From Vicingus serpentipes (GTDB lineage Bacteria; Bacteroidota; Bacteroidia; Flavobacteriales_E; Vicingaceae), in assembly GCF_007993035.1 (NCBI RefSeq), contig NZ_VOOS01000001.1, positions 682,001-746,000 of the forward strand: a DNA stretch of 64,000 nucleotides, given 5' to 3'. The stretch's first letter is position 1. Each line of letters begins with the position of its first letter. The translations under genes and the position numbers were made by a program. The notes beneath the pieces were generated by a model. That model worked only from the letters and a program-made list of their open reading frames with translations, did not search any database and had not been told where the DNA came from. Shown in pieces: positions 27,195 through 36,670 of the stretch.

Positions 27195-27866
27195 TTATCT
27201 CAATGTAAACTTAATTGGTAAGTTATATGAAACTGAAACAGCTTTACCTCTTTGCTTACCAGGTTTCCAAGATGGCATTGCTTTAACAACTCTTATTGCT
27301 TCTTCATCCAGCATCTTGTTAACACCTCTTAATATCTTAGCGTCTCTAATTTTACCGTCTTTACCTACAACAAAGTTAACAAACACAGTTCCTTGAATAC
27401 CATTTTCTTTGGCTATTTGAGGGTATTTCATGGTTTTCTGTAAGTACTTAAATAATGCTTCTTGACCTCCTCCAGGGAACTCAGGCATACTCTCAACAAT
27501 AGTAAAAATTTCTTCTTCTACAACTTCTTCTACAACTTCAAATTCTTCAACTATTGTTTCAGCATCAGCTTCTGTATCAATCATTTCAATTTCTTCTACC
27601 TCAACATCATCTTCAACTATCTCAATAACTTCTGGAGCAGCTGGTGGTGGTGGTGGTGGTGGTGGCGGTGTATTTTGCTGTGTAATAGGAATAATCTCTT
27701 CTTCCATTTCATCAACAACTAACTGTCCAAGTTCACTTGCTTTAACATCGTAAAACTTTAAGTTCACCAATAAATAAATAATTACCATTGACATTAAAAG
27801 TCCACCTGCTAAAAAGGTTCCTCTTATTTGTTCTAAATCAGCTTTTGGATTTTTTTTCGGTTCCAT
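27195..27866 (-). CDS. tonB: TonB family energy transducer
   Basis: This 223-residue protein has an N-terminal cytoplasmic stretch, one membrane segment (about 17-36), an acidic Pro/Glu/Val-rich periplasmic linker with nine consecutive prolines near residue 70, and a C-terminal TonB domain (about 130-223) starting MPEFPGGGQEALFKYL and ending AVSVSYNLPIKFTLR, the usual Bacteroidota form. It couples the proton-motive force to outer-membrane receptors. It is last in the maeB-ruvA-sprA-gcvH-vanZ-tonB run, 61 nt after vanZ, with a hairpin terminator downstream. Confidence 0.92.
   Translation of the reverse strand: MEPKKNPKADLEQIRGTFLAGGLLMSMVIIYLLVNLKFYDVKASELGQLVVDEMEEEIIPITQQNTPPPPPPPPPAAPEVIEIVEDDVEVEEIEMIDTEADAETIVEEFEVVEEVVEEEIFTIVESMPEFPGGGQEALFKYLQKTMKYPQIAKENGIQGTVFVNFVVGKDGKIRDAKILRGVNKMLDEEAIRVVKAMPSWKPGKQRGKAVSVSYNLPIKFTLR
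27642..27668. repeat. (TGG)n triplet run encoding polyproline in TonB
   Basis: Eight TGG triplets plus one CGG encode nine consecutive prolines on the minus strand. The tract could change length by slippage without breaking the frame. Confidence 0.9.
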
Positions 27867-27927
27867 ATTTTTAATTTTCTAACTCTAAAATTAATAATTT
27901 TTTAAATGCATTAACATTTTTATACCA

Positions 27928-28311
27928 TCATCTTTTAAACGGTAGCAATTTAAATAATTTTGGACAAACAGCAACTCCTATTATAGCTCCAATAGTGTTT
28001 GCTAGAAAGTCGTAACAATTACCACTTCTATTAACAAAGATGTAATGTTGACAAATTTCCATAAGTCCACCAAACAAAATTCCAAAAACAGCACAAATTA
28101 TCATCAATTTCAATGTTAAGTTTTCTTTATTTCTTATAAAATAAAACCCAAACATAACGAATAAAGAAAGTAGAAAATATATTGTTATATGTACTACTTT
28201 ATCAAATCCAAAAAATGGCGCTGATGGTATTTTGTTCCCAGGATAACTACTTAAAATTAATATCGCAAAAAGCCATATTAAAGCTGGAAAAAAGTATTTA
28301 AACTTTTTAAT
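27928..28311 (-). CDS. VanZ-like membrane protein, apparent ATT start
   Basis: The full VanZ-like protein is 127 residues: the frame reads KKFKYFFPALIWLFAILILS, then SSYPGNKIPSAPFFGFDKVV, the hallmark VanZ N-terminal region, and continues with GFYFIRNKENLTLK and GLMEICQHYIF. No ATG, GTG or TTG exists before the methionine at 28155, which would delete the first membrane segment and the conserved motif. The only sensible start is ATT at 28311-28309, whose A is shared with the gcvH TAA stop (TAATT). Either a rare ATT start is used, or a mutation from TAATG has crippled the gene. About four membrane segments; function unknown in this context. Confidence 0.75.
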   Translation of the reverse strand: MKKFKYFFPALIWLFAILILSSYPGNKIPSAPFFGFDKVVHITIYFLLSLFVMFGFYFIRNKENLTLKLMIICAVFGILFGGLMEICQHYIFVNRSGNCYDFLANTIGAIIGVAVCPKLFKLLPFKR

Positions 28312-28688
28312 TATCCTATTAAATTTTGATAATCATCAGCAGAAAGAAGCCCATCAACTTCTGATATATCAGACATTTTTACTTTTATCATCCATCCACC
28401 TTCATAAGGGTCATTATTTACAACCTCTGGTTGAGACTCTAAATCACTATTAAATTCAATAACCTCTCCTGAAACTGGCATAAATAAATCAGAAACTGTT
28501 TTTACAGCTTCAACTGTTCCAAATGTTTCTTCTTGAGCTAAAGTTTCACCTTCAGTTTCAACTTCTACATAAACGATATCTCCTAATTCTCCTTGTGCAA
28601 AATCAGTAATCCCAATTGTTGCTACATCACCATCAATCTTAATCCATTCGTGATCTTTTGTGTACTTTAAATTTGCTGGAATATTCAT
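28311..28688 (-). CDS. gcvH: Glycine cleavage system H protein
   Basis: This 125-residue protein carries the lipoyl group that shuttles the aminomethyl intermediate in glycine cleavage. The lipoylation lysine is in [19 protein letters not shown] near residue 64, and the N-terminus [20 protein letters not shown] is typical. The P, T and L proteins are not in this window. It sits between sprA (84 nt upstream) and vanZ (overlapping stop/start), an arrangement I have seen as a recurring one in flavobacteria. Assignment is secure. Confidence 0.96.
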   Translation of the reverse strand: MNIPANLKYTKDHEWIKIDGDVATIGITDFAQGELGDIVYVEVETEGETLAQEETFGTVEAVKTVSDLFMPVSGEVIEFNSDLESQPEVVNNDPYEGGWMIKVKMSDISEVDGLLSADDYQNLIG

Positions 28689-28772
28689 TTTTATTCTATT
28701 TTTTAATTATCGTGCTAAAGGTATTTATTATTTACAATTATTTATCTCCTAACAATTATATTTTATTAACCA

Positions 28773-31700
28773 TTATTGAGTCAAGCTAAATCTTAAGCTA
28801 AACCCAGCATTTGTATTTGTTGTTGGGAAAGAAGTAGAAATAAATGGTTTTGTTGAAATAAAATCATAAAACAATCGAATGTTAAGCTTTTGACTTATTT
28901 TATAATCGGCTGTAAACTTAACCGAAAATATTCGCTGACCTGCGGTTAGCTGATTCACTTCTTCAACAATTTTTCTAATAATTGTATTATTGTTTCTTAT
29001 TGAAAAATCAATTCTTGTATCAACATCACTTTGTATTCTTCGCTTAATAAAAGGAACTCTAATATTTCTAAATTTATAGCCTGTTCCTATCACCCATTCG
29101 CGTCCTTTTATTTCTGTTATTTGGCTATTTGATAAACTTAATGAGGCATTTCTATCTTTTTTATACTCTACTCGAATAATCATATTGTTGTTTAATGTCA
29201 TATCAAACCCCATTAATGGACTAAATTGTTCAGATATAGAAACAGCTGAAATTTGATTCTCAGGAATGAAGTTATTGTTAATATCTCTTGCAGAGCCGTC
29301 ATCTAGAAAAAGCAAATTAGACGTGAATGAACTAACATTAAATTTAGAAGAATAAGAATGATTCACGCTAAACTTTTTAAACACTCTGTTTATTAACGGA
29401 ATTTTTTCTAACCCATCATATGTAATTCTCCAATTGGGAATTGGAATATATTTATCAAATGATTTTAAACTTATGTCATCAGCACTTCTTCCTGAATAAG
29501 CAGCTAAAAATGTAGGTATCAATACATCTTGTGAAGTACCATTATACCCATCAGTATAATCACCTACAAATCCATTTGAATTAGGATCCTGATCACCTAA
29601 TCGCTGTGAGACTGTTTTCCTTTTCTCTAAAAAGTCGTCAAATACAACAGAATTCCATGTCCCTTCTTCGTCACTAGAAAAAGCAGTTAAAGCTGTTATG
29701 TAAGACATACTAAAACTACCTGTTTCTATTGGTGTTGGAAATTGATAACTATTTAATGTATCTGACCAAAAGAATTGTTGATTTAAATTAGTTGAGTAAT
29801 TTCTTGTTGCATTTAATTGAATTCTTAAAGATTTTAAAGGTCTTAAAGTTGCTCTAATATTATAGTCTTCACTAAATGTTGTGTTATAAGTATACATTAA
29901 TGTTGAATTAGGGATTAACCAATCTCTATCTGCTGCATTTTCAGCAAAATTATCTTCTTGTATACCAGATATAAAATTAAATCCTGGAGCAGAAAAACTT
30001 GGATTCATTCCTAAAATATCTGATTCTTGATTGTAACCAGGTAAAATTGTACCTCGAGATCTTGTATAAGTTCCTGAGATATTTTTAGTACTCATTAAAA
30101 GTAGCGCGACATGATCTAGCGGTTTAAATGGAAGTTTTTTTCTCCACAATTCAGTTTTTGTTGTATCAGTATCTTTAAACTTTTTCAAGTCAAATTCAAT
30201 AGAAACAGGAGCCGTTCCAGGCTTCCATCCTTTAGCCATTGCATTTTGTGCTTGGGTTTTATTCTTATCAGGTTTCATTCTATTCTGAGCTCTTCGCTGC
30301 TGTCTTTCTACAGACCTTTTTTCAATCTTTTTAACAAAATTAAATTGATTGTAAAATTTACCCATATTTAATTGAGTATTGAAAGATGTTGAATTAGTGT
30401 TTTGTATTGTATTTCCTAAGCTATCTGCACCTATAGGAGCTCTTTGCCAATCATATCCTCCAGAATATTGAGCTGTTAAGGTTATAAAATCAAGAAGCGG
30501 AAGCTTGTTAATTGGCACTTCATAATTCAGATTAAAACTATGATTGTAATTGGTATTTATTCCAAATTCTCTAAAGCTTTGCAATACAGTATCTTTCCAT
30601 TGCTGATATTCGTCTTCAAATTCTTTGTTAACTCTTCCGTTGGCAGTTAAAGGTTCATTAATTGTAGCTCTATTTGATGCGTTGAAATTGAATTTTAACG
30701 CTTTAGTAATATCATATTTCAATGCATAAATTCTGTTCCAATAAAAATGCTTTTGATAATACGTTGGCAATTCAAAATCAAATCCAGTATTATTTCTTTG
30801 CTGACGTTCAGAATACATTCTATCCACATCTGTTTGAAATGAAAATTGTTTTGGCGCGAGATAGAAGTTAAAGTCTTTTATAAATTGAAAGGCTTTCTTT
30901 TTTGCAATTTTAGTTTCACTAAAAGGAGTATAATTTTTTGGATTATTACTAAACGAATATGCAATTCCAGCTTTATAATTTTTTCTAGTATCAAACTGAG
31001 TATTTATATCATGAAAATGAGAAACGGAATAGCCATAATTAAATGACCAGTTAGAAATATCATAAAAACGTGATTTAACCTGTCCTTTAGGCTTTAACTT
31101 TCTAACATTCGTAAAATTGATACTTCTCCTTTTCGAGAATTCAACAGTTCTTGCCCTAACAGAATCTCTATAATTTTGAGAAAATTGCTCATCATCTAAT
31201 AAATTATTTAATTCAATATCTGGATCTAAAGGATTATACTTAGGGGTAACTCTACCTTCTGATACGTTGTAATACATTGGCACACTTATACCAACTTTTT
31301 CAGGAATAAATTTCCCTAATTCAACATTTGCAGATAGGTCATATCCTTTTCTGGTTTCTATTTGTCTTTCATTCAACTTTTGCTGAACACTTCCAAATCC
31401 TGGTGTACTATAGTTACCTGCAAGAGTAATGTTTCCTAAGTCCGCAATTTGAGTAGTTAATCGAGCTTGGGTAGCCCAACCTCCCTCATTATCAAACTCA
31501 TTCATTCTTAACTCATTCACCCATATTTCAGCAGATTTTTCTAATGCATCATCAAGAGGATTTATAGGTGATTGCTTTTTGTTTCTCACCCCAATCATAA
31601 ATACTTTTACTTCAGCTAAATTTGGATTTCCTTTTACTTTTAATGTATTTTTCCCGTCTGCTTCTTCAAACTCTTTATTAATAATAACTCCACTTTGAGG

Positions 31701-34700
31701 ATCCGATAAAAGAGCATTCCTTCTTAACTTTAAATCCGTTAGCTTACTAAATACTAAATCAATATTATTTTCTTCTGGCCAAACAGCGAATTGATCATTT
31801 TCATTCCCGCTATCATAAAATCCAGGAGCTGTAACTTTTAATGGTACTTCATATTCATAAAAATGATTATTAAAATCAGTTCCCATTCTAATGAAAACGG
31901 TTAAATCATTATCATTTAATGGCACTGTTGGATTACTTTCTTCTGCATGGATATACATTTTCAATCTTTTATAACGTCTTATATCAACATCCATAACTTT
32001 ATATCCAGCTCTTGCATCTCCATCTTTTAAGTTAGAAACATTTAAAGCTAGAGATTGTTCATTTAGTTGATTTAATCCATTATTACTAGTAGATGGGTTT
32101 GGATTTATTTCTCTTAAAATACCTGGAGGGATAACATAATTAACTGGGGTTTTACTACTGTTCTCTTCAACATTAACAGCTGATATGATAAACGAAGTTT
32201 CATTATCGTCAGTACCAATATAATCACCTAAACTCAATAGACTTCCATCATATTTTCTCCATTCACCTCTTACTAAATCAAGTTGCGCAAATCTCAACAC
32301 AACTTCTTCATTAAACCCTTTCATGAACATTCTCATAAATCGAATTGATTTAAAATCGCTAATATTTCCAACAATTTTTTCTGGCTCACGAATTGGAATT
32401 TTAAACTGATACCATTTTATATTTCGTGTTTCCCCATTAGCAGTTTTCACAGTAGTTTCCAATACGTTAGTAATATAATTATTCCCAACGTTAGAAGGGT
32501 TTACTTGTGTTGGGTTCAAGTTTATTACATATTGGAAATAGCTTTCTTTAAAATCTAAATTGTTATTTAAATTTATATCTTCCACATTAGGTCTTGTTGT
32601 TGCCGAAGTTGAATAAGGTTCAGTATATTGCTCTGAAGTAGGTGAGTTACCATCAGGGTTAATAAATTTCTTATACCTATCTAAAATGTTCGTTTCATTC
32701 GCATCAAAATCAGAACCTCTATAATGGTGATAATCATCTGCAGCAGGGTCTGATCCAAAGTTGTTCCCAAAAAAAGCTGCTTCTTCACTGTTATTTAAAC
32801 CATCATACCCAACATCTTGAAAAACTCTAGTAGATGGCGTATTATCAAAAGCATTAACTAATACCTGAACATTTGGAACCCTACCCCATATAGTTGTATC
32901 TACTAAGTTCGTATTCTCTCCAGTTGCATAATCAATTGGTCCAATTGGTAATCCATTTTCAAAACTCTTACGTGAATCTTTTAGTATATCCTCAGAAATA
33001 TTTCCTAAGTTAAAATATAATTGACCCCCAGCATGATTTGGATTTCCATCTTCATCATTGAAAGGGTCCATAACCCAAAATTGAATAAATTCAACATTAG
33101 AAGATTCAAAATCTGTAGTTTCAATTTTACGCATCATACCACCCCATCGAGTAGTTGGGTTATTAAGAGTTCCGTCAGCTGCGATACCAGAACCTGGACC
33201 AGAACCATCATCAAAATTATAAGGACCTCTTTCTCTTGGATAGAATGCTAAATCTAAAATTGGCATATTGGTAATAATACCATTTGTTTGACTCCTGTTA
33301 GGAAAAACCTCTGTTTGCAATACCTCTCTCATATAGTGATTGGATTGCATATCTGGATCATTTTTTATGTGATTAGGTGTCCTAGAATCATTTCTCCAAA
33401 ATAAAGGATCTATAATATACCAAGACAAGTTTGCTCTATTATATCCATAAGCAAGTGTGTTAGATAAAGCTCCATCTCCTTCAGGAAATAAATCTGGTTG
33501 ACCTTGAGGTGTACTTGCTAAATTCCATTGAGAAATAGTAGTTAAATCTATAGTAGATTGACTTCCTTCAAAATCATCTAAATAGGCTGTTCCACTTTTA
33601 GATATTGCCGAAGGGTTTCCAGGTCTTAATTGGGCAAATTCACCTTCAATAGTAATTGTGGATTTTTCTTTAGTACTATAAATTGGCAATTTATCAGCTA
33701 ATCTAGTTAATAAAGGCACTTCGCTTGTATAAGTTAAATCTAACCCCCAAATCATATTATTAATTGGCTCATCACCAATATTAATTTTTGGTGTTAAAGG
33801 TCTTTCTGATAATTTTATAACTGTACCTCCAATATTGAACTTATCACTTATCTTATAATCCAATCTTGTACCCATCATAGTCTTTGTTTGAATATTAAAT
33901 AAAGACTGGCTTTCTAGTGATATTTTAATAGGAGTACCTGATTGTAAAATCCCATCATTTATAATTTTTACTCGACCTAAATTATAGTCGACAGTATAAT
34001 CAACATTTTCAGTTAAGGTTGCCCCTCCTGCAGTAACAACAACTGATCCTTGTGGAATATTTAATGAATTAAGGGATATATCAGAACTAGAAGAGGAAGA
34101 ATATTGTCCCTTTATTACAAATCTATTTTTCGCTACATCTTGCTGAGCTAAAACTTGTGTTGTAGCATAAAGTGAGTCGAATGCATATTTCTCGCCAAGA
34201 ACAGGGTCATCAAACTTACCTCTTAAATGAGAACCAAAAGGCTCGAGAACTGGGAAATAAACTCGTCCATTAGAAGCGCTAATAGTAACCCCATCAATAA
34301 AATCAAAAACACCATCTGAATTTGGTTGATTATTAGAATTCATTCTATCTAAATTCATAACACTAATAATCGGAAGACCATTTAGATTCCCATCAGGAAT
34401 AAATGGTATTTCAACACCTGTTGCTGGATTTAAATAATCAATAGTTAAAAAGAAATCATTCTGAGAAATATTAAATGCCCCCAAGGAATAAACATTTTTC
34501 ATCATTAAATCCCAAGTTGGTAAATCTGTGCTTAATATTGTTCCTTTTAACAACTTAACATACAAAGCTTCTTGTCCTGGGATACCATCAGTTGAAAATT
34601 CACCAACTTGATATACTTGACCATCATAAGTATATTGAAATGAAACTGCTAAAATTTGATCAGCCTGAACAGATGAATTTAAAGAAATATAACCCAATTG

Positions 34701-36074
34701 AGGGTGAACTCTATACTCTGAAGGATTTAACAATCTAGCATCTTGGTACTTTTCAAAATCAACACCATTTTCAAAACCAATATTTTCTAATTCCCCACTA
34801 GCATCAACAAAACTTCGGATTAAGTTAGCTCCTGGATATCCTTCTGTTATATTCCCATATAAATTATTTGAAGTGTTGATAGGAAGATTAGTATTGGGTG
34901 ATGGATTAGCATCAAATACTAATGCATCATTATAAATATTATTTTGAGTTCCTTCCCCTAAATCCATAAACCCAATAATGTTTTTGGTGTTGTTAACTGA
35001 ATTGTTAACGTTTGAAGTCCAAACTTCAACTTTGGTAATATTTACTCTAGAATTAACTATTGGTGGTGATGCTAATGAACTTTCATATGTATCTCTAAAA
35101 TATTGTGATAAAAAGTAGTGCTTATACTCTTCATACTCAGAACCTTGCTTTTCAAATTCTTGAATTTGTGCTCCACCTTGCACGTTAATTTCTTTTTTCT
35201 CTCCTTTTTCTTGTGACAAGACACTTGTTACGTACAATCTTCCGAATTTCAATTCGGTTTTTATTCCAAAAAGTGTTTGACTTCCCGTAATTAAAGAACT
35301 TTTAAGTGGTAATGAAACATTTCCTGCTTCAATTTTTTGAATTATCTCATCTTCATAACCAGTATATTCTATTTTCATTTGATTTTCAAAATCAAATGTG
35401 GCTTCAGTATTATAGCTTGTAGATAATTTTAGCTTCTCACCAATGTTACCAACTACATTTAACTGAATTTTTTGGTCAAAATTAAAAGTTGTTGTGGTTC
35501 TTTGATTTGCAGGTAAGGCAGGATTGTCTCGAGAAGAACGATTAATCCCAAATGACAACTCTGCTGAACCTTGCGGCCTTATATCTATTGTATTCCCTCC
35601 AAATATTCTATCAAAAGCTTTCCCTTTAACAGTTAAACTGGGTCTAAATCCTTTTGTTTGATTAATGTCATCCGCTGCAGCTTTTTCTTTCCAATATTTC
35701 TGCATGGATTTTTTAGCGTCATAATTAATATATTCTTCAAAATCCATATAAGTAGGATACTTATAATATCTACCTCCTATTTTCTCAGAATAATTATAAC
35801 TCTCGGTCTCTGGATCATATTCAAATCCAGATTCCACATTAGATGGATTACTTAAATATAAACCTCCGTTATTATCATTTTCAGGACCTCCCATGCCATC
35901 TTCAAATGGAAATGGCAAATCAATTTCTGGACTATCTAACTGAAGAGCTAGGATATTGTTATGAGGAATGGCTTTGGTAAAAGTAGGATTGACAATATTG
36001 TTTACAACCAAAATAATGGATGATAATAGCAATATTGTAAATGCACTTTTATATGTTTTTTTTGTAATCTTCAA
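28773..36074 (-). CDS. sprA: SprA/Sov, type IX secretion outer-membrane translocon
   Basis: This 2433-residue protein is the largest gene in the window. SprA forms the giant 36-strand outer-membrane pore through which T9SS cargo leaves the cell. Seen: an N-terminal hydrophobic segment (about 12-28), the family start region DLPFPFEDG and YPTYMDFEEYINYDAKKSM, repeated plug-like segments such as GSAYLDDFEGSQ-type sequences (here SKSGTAYLDDFEGSQSTIDL), and long beta-strand stretches to the C-terminus NTNAGFSLRFSLTQ. Length and motifs agree with flavobacterial SprA. It follows ruvA by 14 nt. It implies a functional T9SS, which fits the CHU_C cargo and PorP/SprF at 6501-10834. Confidence 0.96.
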   Translation of the reverse strand: MKITKKTYKSAFTILLLSSIILVVNNIVNPTFTKAIPHNNILALQLDSPEIDLPFPFEDGMGGPENDNNGGLYLSNPSNVESGFEYDPETESYNYSEKIGGRYYKYPTYMDFEEYINYDAKKSMQKYWKEKAAADDINQTKGFRPSLTVKGKAFDRIFGGNTIDIRPQGSAELSFGINRSSRDNPALPANQRTTTTFNFDQKIQLNVVGNIGEKLKLSTSYNTEATFDFENQMKIEYTGYEDEIIQKIEAGNVSLPLKSSLITGSQTLFGIKTELKFGRLYVTSVLSQEKGEKKEINVQGGAQIQEFEKQGSEYEEYKHYFLSQYFRDTYESSLASPPIVNSRVNITKVEVWTSNVNNSVNNTKNIIGFMDLGEGTQNNIYNDALVFDANPSPNTNLPINTSNNLYGNITEGYPGANLIRSFVDASGELENIGFENGVDFEKYQDARLLNPSEYRVHPQLGYISLNSSVQADQILAVSFQYTYDGQVYQVGEFSTDGIPGQEALYVKLLKGTILSTDLPTWDLMMKNVYSLGAFNISQNDFFLTIDYLNPATGVEIPFIPDGNLNGLPIISVMNLDRMNSNNQPNSDGVFDFIDGVTISASNGRVYFPVLEPFGSHLRGKFDDPVLGEKYAFDSLYATTQVLAQQDVAKNRFVIKGQYSSSSSSDISLNSLNIPQGSVVVTAGGATLTENVDYTVDYNLGRVKIINDGILQSGTPIKISLESQSLFNIQTKTMMGTRLDYKISDKFNIGGTVIKLSERPLTPKINIGDEPINNMIWGLDLTYTSEVPLLTRLADKLPIYSTKEKSTITIEGEFAQLRPGNPSAISKSGTAYLDDFEGSQSTIDLTTISQWNLASTPQGQPDLFPEGDGALSNTLAYGYNRANLSWYIIDPLFWRNDSRTPNHIKNDPDMQSNHYMREVLQTEVFPNRSQTNGIITNMPILDLAFYPRERGPYNFDDGSGPGSGIAADGTLNNPTTRWGGMMRKIETTDFESSNVEFIQFWVMDPFNDEDGNPNHAGGQLYFNLGNISEDILKDSRKSFENGLPIGPIDYATGENTNLVDTTIWGRVPNVQVLVNAFDNTPSTRVFQDVGYDGLNNSEEAAFFGNNFGSDPAADDYHHYRGSDFDANETNILDRYKKFINPDGNSPTSEQYTEPYSTSATTRPNVEDINLNNNLDFKESYFQYVINLNPTQVNPSNVGNNYITNVLETTVKTANGETRNIKWYQFKIPIREPEKIVGNISDFKSIRFMRMFMKGFNEEVVLRFAQLDLVRGEWRKYDGSLLSLGDYIGTDDNETSFIISAVNVEENSSKTPVNYVIPPGILREINPNPSTSNNGLNQLNEQSLALNVSNLKDGDARAGYKVMDVDIRRYKRLKMYIHAEESNPTVPLNDNDLTVFIRMGTDFNNHFYEYEVPLKVTAPGFYDSGNENDQFAVWPEENNIDLVFSKLTDLKLRRNALLSDPQSGVIINKEFEEADGKNTLKVKGNPNLAEVKVFMIGVRNKKQSPINPLDDALEKSAEIWVNELRMNEFDNEGGWATQARLTTQIADLGNITLAGNYSTPGFGSVQQKLNERQIETRKGYDLSANVELGKFIPEKVGISVPMYYNVSEGRVTPKYNPLDPDIELNNLLDDEQFSQNYRDSVRARTVEFSKRRSINFTNVRKLKPKGQVKSRFYDISNWSFNYGYSVSHFHDINTQFDTRKNYKAGIAYSFSNNPKNYTPFSETKIAKKKAFQFIKDFNFYLAPKQFSFQTDVDRMYSERQQRNNTGFDFELPTYYQKHFYWNRIYALKYDITKALKFNFNASNRATINEPLTANGRVNKEFEDEYQQWKDTVLQSFREFGINTNYNHSFNLNYEVPINKLPLLDFITLTAQYSGGYDWQRAPIGADSLGNTIQNTNSTSFNTQLNMGKFYNQFNFVKKIEKRSVERQQRRAQNRMKPDKNKTQAQNAMAKGWKPGTAPVSIEFDLKKFKDTDTTKTELWRKKLPFKPLDHVALLLMSTKNISGTYTRSRGTILPGYNQESDILGMNPSFSAPGFNFISGIQEDNFAENAADRDWLIPNSTLMYTYNTTFSEDYNIRATLRPLKSLRIQLNATRNYSTNLNQQFFWSDTLNSYQFPTPIETGSFSMSYITALTAFSSDEEGTWNSVVFDDFLEKRKTVSQRLGDQDPNSNGFVGDYTDGYNGTSQDVLIPTFLAAYSGRSADDISLKSFDKYIPIPNWRITYDGLEKIPLINRVFKKFSVNHSYSSKFNVSSFTSNLLFLDDGSARDINNNFIPENQISAVSISEQFSPLMGFDMTLNNNMIIRVEYKKDRNASLSLSNSQITEIKGREWVIGTGYKFRNIRVPFIKRRIQSDVDTRIDFSIRNNNTIIRKIVEEVNQLTAGQRIFSVKFTADYKISQKLNIRLFYDFISTKPFISTSFPTTNTNAGFSLRFSLTQ

Positions 36075-36088
36075 ACCAAATCCACTTA

Positions 36089-36670
36089 CTAAAGATTTTT
36101 TAATGTTCTTTTAATAAGCTCTTCAACTGTAATGTCTGATGTTTGTGAAACTATTTTCGTAAGTGCTTTTTCTGCTGGTCCTTTTGAAAATCCTAACATT
36201 ACAAGTGCACTTAACGCTTCATCTTTAATAGTATTGTTTGAGAAGATAGATAAATTATCGGAATTTTCAACCTTACCTATTTTATCTTTTAAATCAACAA
36301 TAATTCTTTCGGCTGATTTTGCACCTATGCCCTTTACTCCTTTTAGTGTATTTACATCAGAAGTCATTATTGCATTCTTAGTTTCATCTGGAGATAATGA
36401 GGATAAAATCATCATAGCAGTACTAGATCCTACTCCAGAAACCGAGATCAATAACCGAAATAACTCTCTTTCACTTTTTTCTTTAAATCCATAAAGAAGT
36501 TGAGCATCCTCTCTAACCACAAAGTGGGTAAAAAGTAAGCAAGACTCATTATCACCAATTTTAGAAAATGTATTTAAAGATATATTTAACTGATAACCAA
36601 CACCATTACAATCTATAACAACATAAGTTGGTGTCTTTTCTACCAATCTACCTTTTATTTGTGCAATCAT
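36089..36670 (-). CDS. ruvA: Holliday junction branch migration protein RuvA
   Basis: This 193-residue protein starts MIAQIKGRLVEKTPTYVVID (OB fold), has two helix-hairpin-helix motifs (LLISVSGVGSSTAMMILSSL and LKGVKGIGAKSAERIIVDLK) and the C-terminal RuvB-contact domain (DEALSALVMLGFSKGPAEKAL). RuvA tetramers hold the junction while RuvB drives migration; ruvB is at 41884, in a different transcript. Its start directly follows the maeB stop without a gap, and sprA follows by 14 nt. Confidence 0.96.
   Translation of the reverse strand: MIAQIKGRLVEKTPTYVVIDCNGVGYQLNISLNTFSKIGDNESCLLFTHFVVREDAQLLYGFKEKSERELFRLLISVSGVGSSTAMMILSSLSPDETKNAIMTSDVNTLKGVKGIGAKSAERIIVDLKDKIGKVENSDNLSIFSNNTIKDEALSALVMLGFSKGPAEKALTKIVSQTSDITVEELIKRTLKNL

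Noticed and set aside
27462-27722. Trp- and Phe/Asn-rich ORF opposite tonB
   Set aside because: The Trp run is only the complement-frame reading of the polyproline triplets; no real gene.
36132-36494. 120-codon ORF opposite ruvA
   Set aside because: Antisense shadow of a well-conserved gene, without promoter or family signature.
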